From positions 1,116,001 through 1,180,000 of the forward strand of contig NZ_CP048020.1 in the NCBI RefSeq assembly GCF_010365865.1: a stretch of 64,000 nucleotides of DNA, in the 5' to 3' direction. The stretch comes from Treponema vincentii. Lineage in GTDB: Bacteria > Spirochaetota > Spirochaetia > Treponematales > Treponemataceae. The notes under the pieces were generated by a model. The model was not told the origin of the DNA and ran no database searches. It saw nothing but the letters and a program-made list of their open reading frames with translations. Below, piece by piece: positions 61,939 through 64,000 of the stretch; positions within the stretch are counted from its first letter, which is position 1, and each line of letters starts with the position of its first letter. The translations under genes and the position numbers were made by a program.

Positions 61939-62857
61939 GCGGGTCAACTACGAATCCGCCGGATGTATAAGCATCGTCGTTTGCTGTAGGATTATCATCA
62001 TACCAATCAAAACACCATTCCCGTACATTCCCGCTCATATCGTGTAAGCCTAGTGCATTTGACCGTTTTTCTCCTACAGGATGGGTCTTACTGTCTGGAT
62101 TATTCCAATACCACGCAACCGCTTTTGTCTCATCCGCATTATTCCAGTCAGCTTTTGCTCCGCTTGCACTGTTTAGTTTGGTCAGCCATACTTCTCCGTA
62201 TTGTTCAGCATTCGTACTTTTGTTTTGCCACCGGGCTGCATATTCCCATTCCGCTTCCGTCGGCAGCCGATACCCTTTTTTACTCATATCGGCATACGCC
62301 GCATCACACTTACTACCTTTCGTTGCGTCTTTTAATACCGTAGTATCGGTTTTACTTTTGCGGTATACGCACTGCTCATCAGAGCTATTCTTCATTTGGG
62401 TATACGCATTGCACCATACAATACAGTCTCGCCAGCTTACACTCGTTACCGGCTCTTCTTCGCTCCCGTTTCCGTCTTTACCTTTTACTCCTGCATTGGC
62501 AAACGTATACCCGTTTTCAGCTTTTACCGCCCAGTCGTATACTTCTTTCCACAGCTTATACGTCACTTCCGTTTTGCCAAGCTTATAAGGGCTCAATGTT
62601 ACCTCCCGCCCTGCGCGAAATACCCCTTTCCAATACTCATCCGCTCCCGGCAAAGACGCCGTATCCGGATCCATACCGGTAATCCCCGCTGCAGACGGGG
62701 TTATCGTTACAAAATTGCCGGAAGATGGTGTAATTTCTCCATTTCCCGAACCGCTACTCCCTACAGTACCCGGGCAGCCGGTACACACTAACAGTGCAGC
62801 GAGCAGCAGCACTATCGAAAAACCTAAGACTTCTGTCTTTCTATTCTTTCCTTTCAT
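61823..62857 (-). CDS. DGR variable lipoprotein, formylglycine-generating-enzyme/C-type-lectin fold
   Basis: A 344-aa lipoprotein with lipobox LLVCTGC (Cys about residue 28), a Gly/Ser spacer and an FGE-sulfatase (SUMF1-like) domain (about 50-344). Motifs are LGKTEVTYKLWKEVYDWA, PVTSVSWRDCIVWCNAYT, GYRLPTEAEWEYAAR, GLHDMSGNVREWCFDWY and RVIRGGCWNN. The last 38 residues are the variable repeat. It resembles T. denticola TvpA, in which a C-type lectin fold displays the variable residues as a ligand-binding face on the cell surface. AAGGAG precedes the ATG. Enzymatic FGE activity is unlikely. Confidence 0.92.
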   Translation of the reverse strand: MKGKNRKTEVLGFSIVLLLAALLVCTGCPGTVGSSGSGNGEITPSSGNFVTITPSAAGITGMDPDTASLPGADEYWKGVFRAGREVTLSPYKLGKTEVTYKLWKEVYDWAVKAENGYTFANAGVKGKDGNGSEEEPVTSVSWRDCIVWCNAYTQMKNSSDEQCVYRKSKTDTTVLKDATKGSKCDAAYADMSKKGYRLPTEAEWEYAARWQNKSTNAEQYGEVWLTKLNSASGAKADWNNADETKAVAWYWNNPDSKTHPVGEKRSNALGLHDMSGNVREWCFDWYDDNPTANDDAYTSGGFVVDPQGAASGIFRVIRGGCWNNLAKDCVGSYDDLGFRVACRP

Positions 62858-63168
62858 AACATTTCTCCTTCAAATAGATGGTTTTAGTTAATAATTGATA
62901 ATTACGGCTCCGTTTACCCGCTATCAAACCACACTGCCGGACGGCTCCTACGATAAAAAGCTGTGTTGATGATATGTTTACAAAAGCGGCTTCTTTGCAT
63001 ACCTAACGCACAAAATATGCCCAAGGCAGCAAAGTACCGTTTTTGTGTAAAAGTAAAAACACTAGCACTGCTTGTGCCGTCCGCAAAAATTGATGAGAAA
63101 AAATAATAATGTCGTTGTCTGACTGAAAAGGCTGCCCGTTTTTCAGGGCGCAGACAGACTTTACGCCT

Positions 63169-63220
63169 GAGTTGCTGAGTTGCTGAGTTGCTGAGTTGCT
63201 GAGTTGCTGAGTTGCTGAGT
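63169..63220. repeat. tandem octamer (GAGTTGCT)x6.5
   Basis: Six perfect copies of GAGTTGCT plus a half copy, about 310 bp upstream of the variable lipoprotein start. Such tracts change length by slipped-strand mispairing. The whole 62858-63495 gap holds no gene; apart from this tract it has the 33-bp repeat shared with 57787 (63371-63404) and an imperfect ATTGGTGATGTG/CACATTACCAAT stem (about 63438-63498). Confidence 0.9.
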
Positions 63221-63495
63221 GATTATGCCGACAAAACTATGTGTGTCAAGTATCTTTTTAAAATATGCGGGTATCTGCGCTTTTAGGGGAGATAATCGAT
63301 ACTGTAGTAATCCGGTTCTGAAACTCAGCATAGAAATAGTATAGGGGCAAAAAGGGAAAAGTGCAAGTTCTTTTGAAAATATGCATACCGTCTACGACGT
63401 TGCTCGTTCAGCGAAGTACATTGCTGCAAACAAATTAATTGGTGATGTGCAATTTGTAATTAAGAATTCATAATTCATGAATTACACATTACCAA

Positions 63496-63576
63496 TTAGT
63501 TAAGCGCTTCCACCTCTTCTTGAGTGAGGCCGGTCTTCTTTTCTATAAATGAAATTTCGCAATTTGCTTGTTTCAT
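63496..63576 (-). pseudogene. C-terminal relic of an Rpn-family gene
   Basis: Twenty-six codons ending TAA at 63496 read KQANCEISFIEKKTGLTQEEVEALN, matching the C-terminal helix-turn-helix-like end of the Rpn proteins (compare ATGLSPAEVEAL at 58615). The frame is cut off upstream at the flank of the A-B-C element pair, about 63590. Confidence 0.65.
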
Positions 63577-63633
63577 CAGCCATAGCAGTTCTGATACGTT
63601 GAGGATTTTTCAGAACGGTATTAAGCCTTTCCG

Positions 63634-63915
63634 TTAGCCTTTTGAAATAGACTGTTAAAAAGCGTACGTCCCTGTACGCTTTTTAACGACGAGATTTGTG
63701 CATAGCCCAAATCTCGCTACTGTATAAAACCACCGACGTCCATGTCGGTTCTGAAACACCATTTGGCGTATCTTTGATACGTTGAGGATTTTCAGCAGTG
63801 GCACGGATGCCACTGGTTTATATCAGAAGTGATGTTTCGGCTGCTGCCGAAACTCACAGTCAAAACTATACACGGATGTATAGTTTTGACGTAGATGCGC
63901 CGTATATTTTCAAAA
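63634..63915. repeat. head-to-head pair of GGA-loop A-B-C elements
   Basis: Reverse copy: C GTTAAAAAGCGTAC/GTACGCTTTTTAAC with loop GTCCCT (63654-63687), B CGAGATTTG/CAAATCTCG (63690-63716), A ACCGAC/GTCGGT (63732-63749). Forward copy: A CAGTGGCA-CGGA-TGCCACTG (63796-63815), B GTGATGTTTCGGC-tgct-GCCGAAACTCAC (63829-63857), C GTCAAAACTATACA-CGGA-TGTATAGTTTTGAC (63859-63890), tail to 63915 shared with 18751-18775. Confidence 0.82.
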
Positions 63916-63922
63916 GTGCCCC

Positions 63923-64000
63923 TTACCTCGGATAAGTATAGCTCTTTCCGTCGATACCCCGTGCCGAAAAGCGGCCGTCTTTTAATGGAGAAACAATATC
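63923..64000 (-). CDS. C-terminal end of a gene running off the right edge
   Basis: Twenty-five codons open from the edge to TAA at 63923, reading DIVSPLKDGRFSARGIDGKS and YTYPR. Not recognised from this short piece. Its stop lies 8 bp from the tail of the adjacent A-B-C element. Confidence 0.5.
   Translation of the reverse strand, partial: DIVSPLKDGRFSARGIDGKSYTYPR

Noticed and set aside
63169..63220. CRISPR array
   Set aside because: The octamers are contiguous with no spacers, and no cas gene is present in the window.
1..64000. tRNA or rRNA genes
   Set aside because: No cloverleaf with a conserved T-arm or rRNA core sequence was noticed in the gaps; a dedicated tRNA scan was not possible, so absence is provisional.

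Overview
The window looks like part of a Treponema chromosome, most likely an oral or related host-associated treponeme. The best evidence is the cytoplasmic filament protein CfpA at 12211-14265, a hallmark treponemal protein. It sits in the order PEP-utilising dikinase / unknown / cfpA / vWFA protein / anchored protein, which I recall from T. pallidum TP0746-TP0751. Many lipoprotein signals, an LptA/LptB pair and a treponeme-type diversity-generating retroelement (DGR) fit the same assignment. The species is not determined.

Layout. 1-1.4 kb: 2,3-diaminopropionate ammonia-lyase (ygeX), cut by the left edge. 1.5-5.1 kb: a small hypothetical and a large beta-helix lipoprotein. 5.1-8.2 kb: an MBL/beta-CASP hydrolase and two SpoU-type rRNA/tRNA methyltransferases. 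8.3-16.6 kb: the cfpA locus. 16.7-26.3 kb: thiolase, a DUF1284 protein, metG, a sugar-ABC ATPase, an unknown membrane protein, tgt and a truncated moaC. 26.4-31.7 kb: sugar-binding lipoprotein, chemoreceptor, a duplicated structured leader, and a TAXI binding protein with a DUF1850 lipoprotein. 32-38.2 kb: exonuclease III, a secreted protein, a YbaN-like protein, lptA-lptB and a CopA ATPase whose 3' end carries a CopZ domain with its own ribosome-binding site. 38.4-43 kb: ygfK (two frameshifts) and ssnA, which group with ygeX in the E. coli purine/selenium-linked gene set. 43.4-47 kb: an iron-siderophore ABC operon with an esterase. 47.2-50.8 kb: an SPFH / zinc-ribbon / TPM trio. 51-59.5 kb: two Rpn-type PD-(D/E)XK proteins flanking an alpha-2-macroglobulin lipoprotein. 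59.6-62.9 kb: the DGR, with variable lipoprotein, template repeat, HRDC accessory gene and a disrupted reverse transcriptase. 63-64 kb: a tandem octamer repeat, an Rpn relic and a partial gene.

The most unusual content lies between the genes. At least three families of intergenic elements have conserved linkers and loops, while their stem arms differ almost completely in sequence between copies yet stay perfectly self-complementary. The main family (hairpins A-B-C) carries a GGA triplet in the loop of most A and C stems. Two of these match the published CsrA/RsmA consensus RUACARGGAUGU exactly. About nine GGA hairpins are packed into 57.8-58.5 kb, two elements lie in or beside DGR genes, and a head-to-head pair closes the window.

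A second pattern is promoter placement. Five genes (MBL hydrolase, metG, the 651-aa protein, the 32.9-kb secreted protein and copA) have a -10 hexamer ending only 6-8 nt before the ATG and no Shine-Dalgarno sequence. This predicts leaderless mRNAs and corrects two start codons. All functional statements rest on reading the sequence and recalling families; no searches were run.
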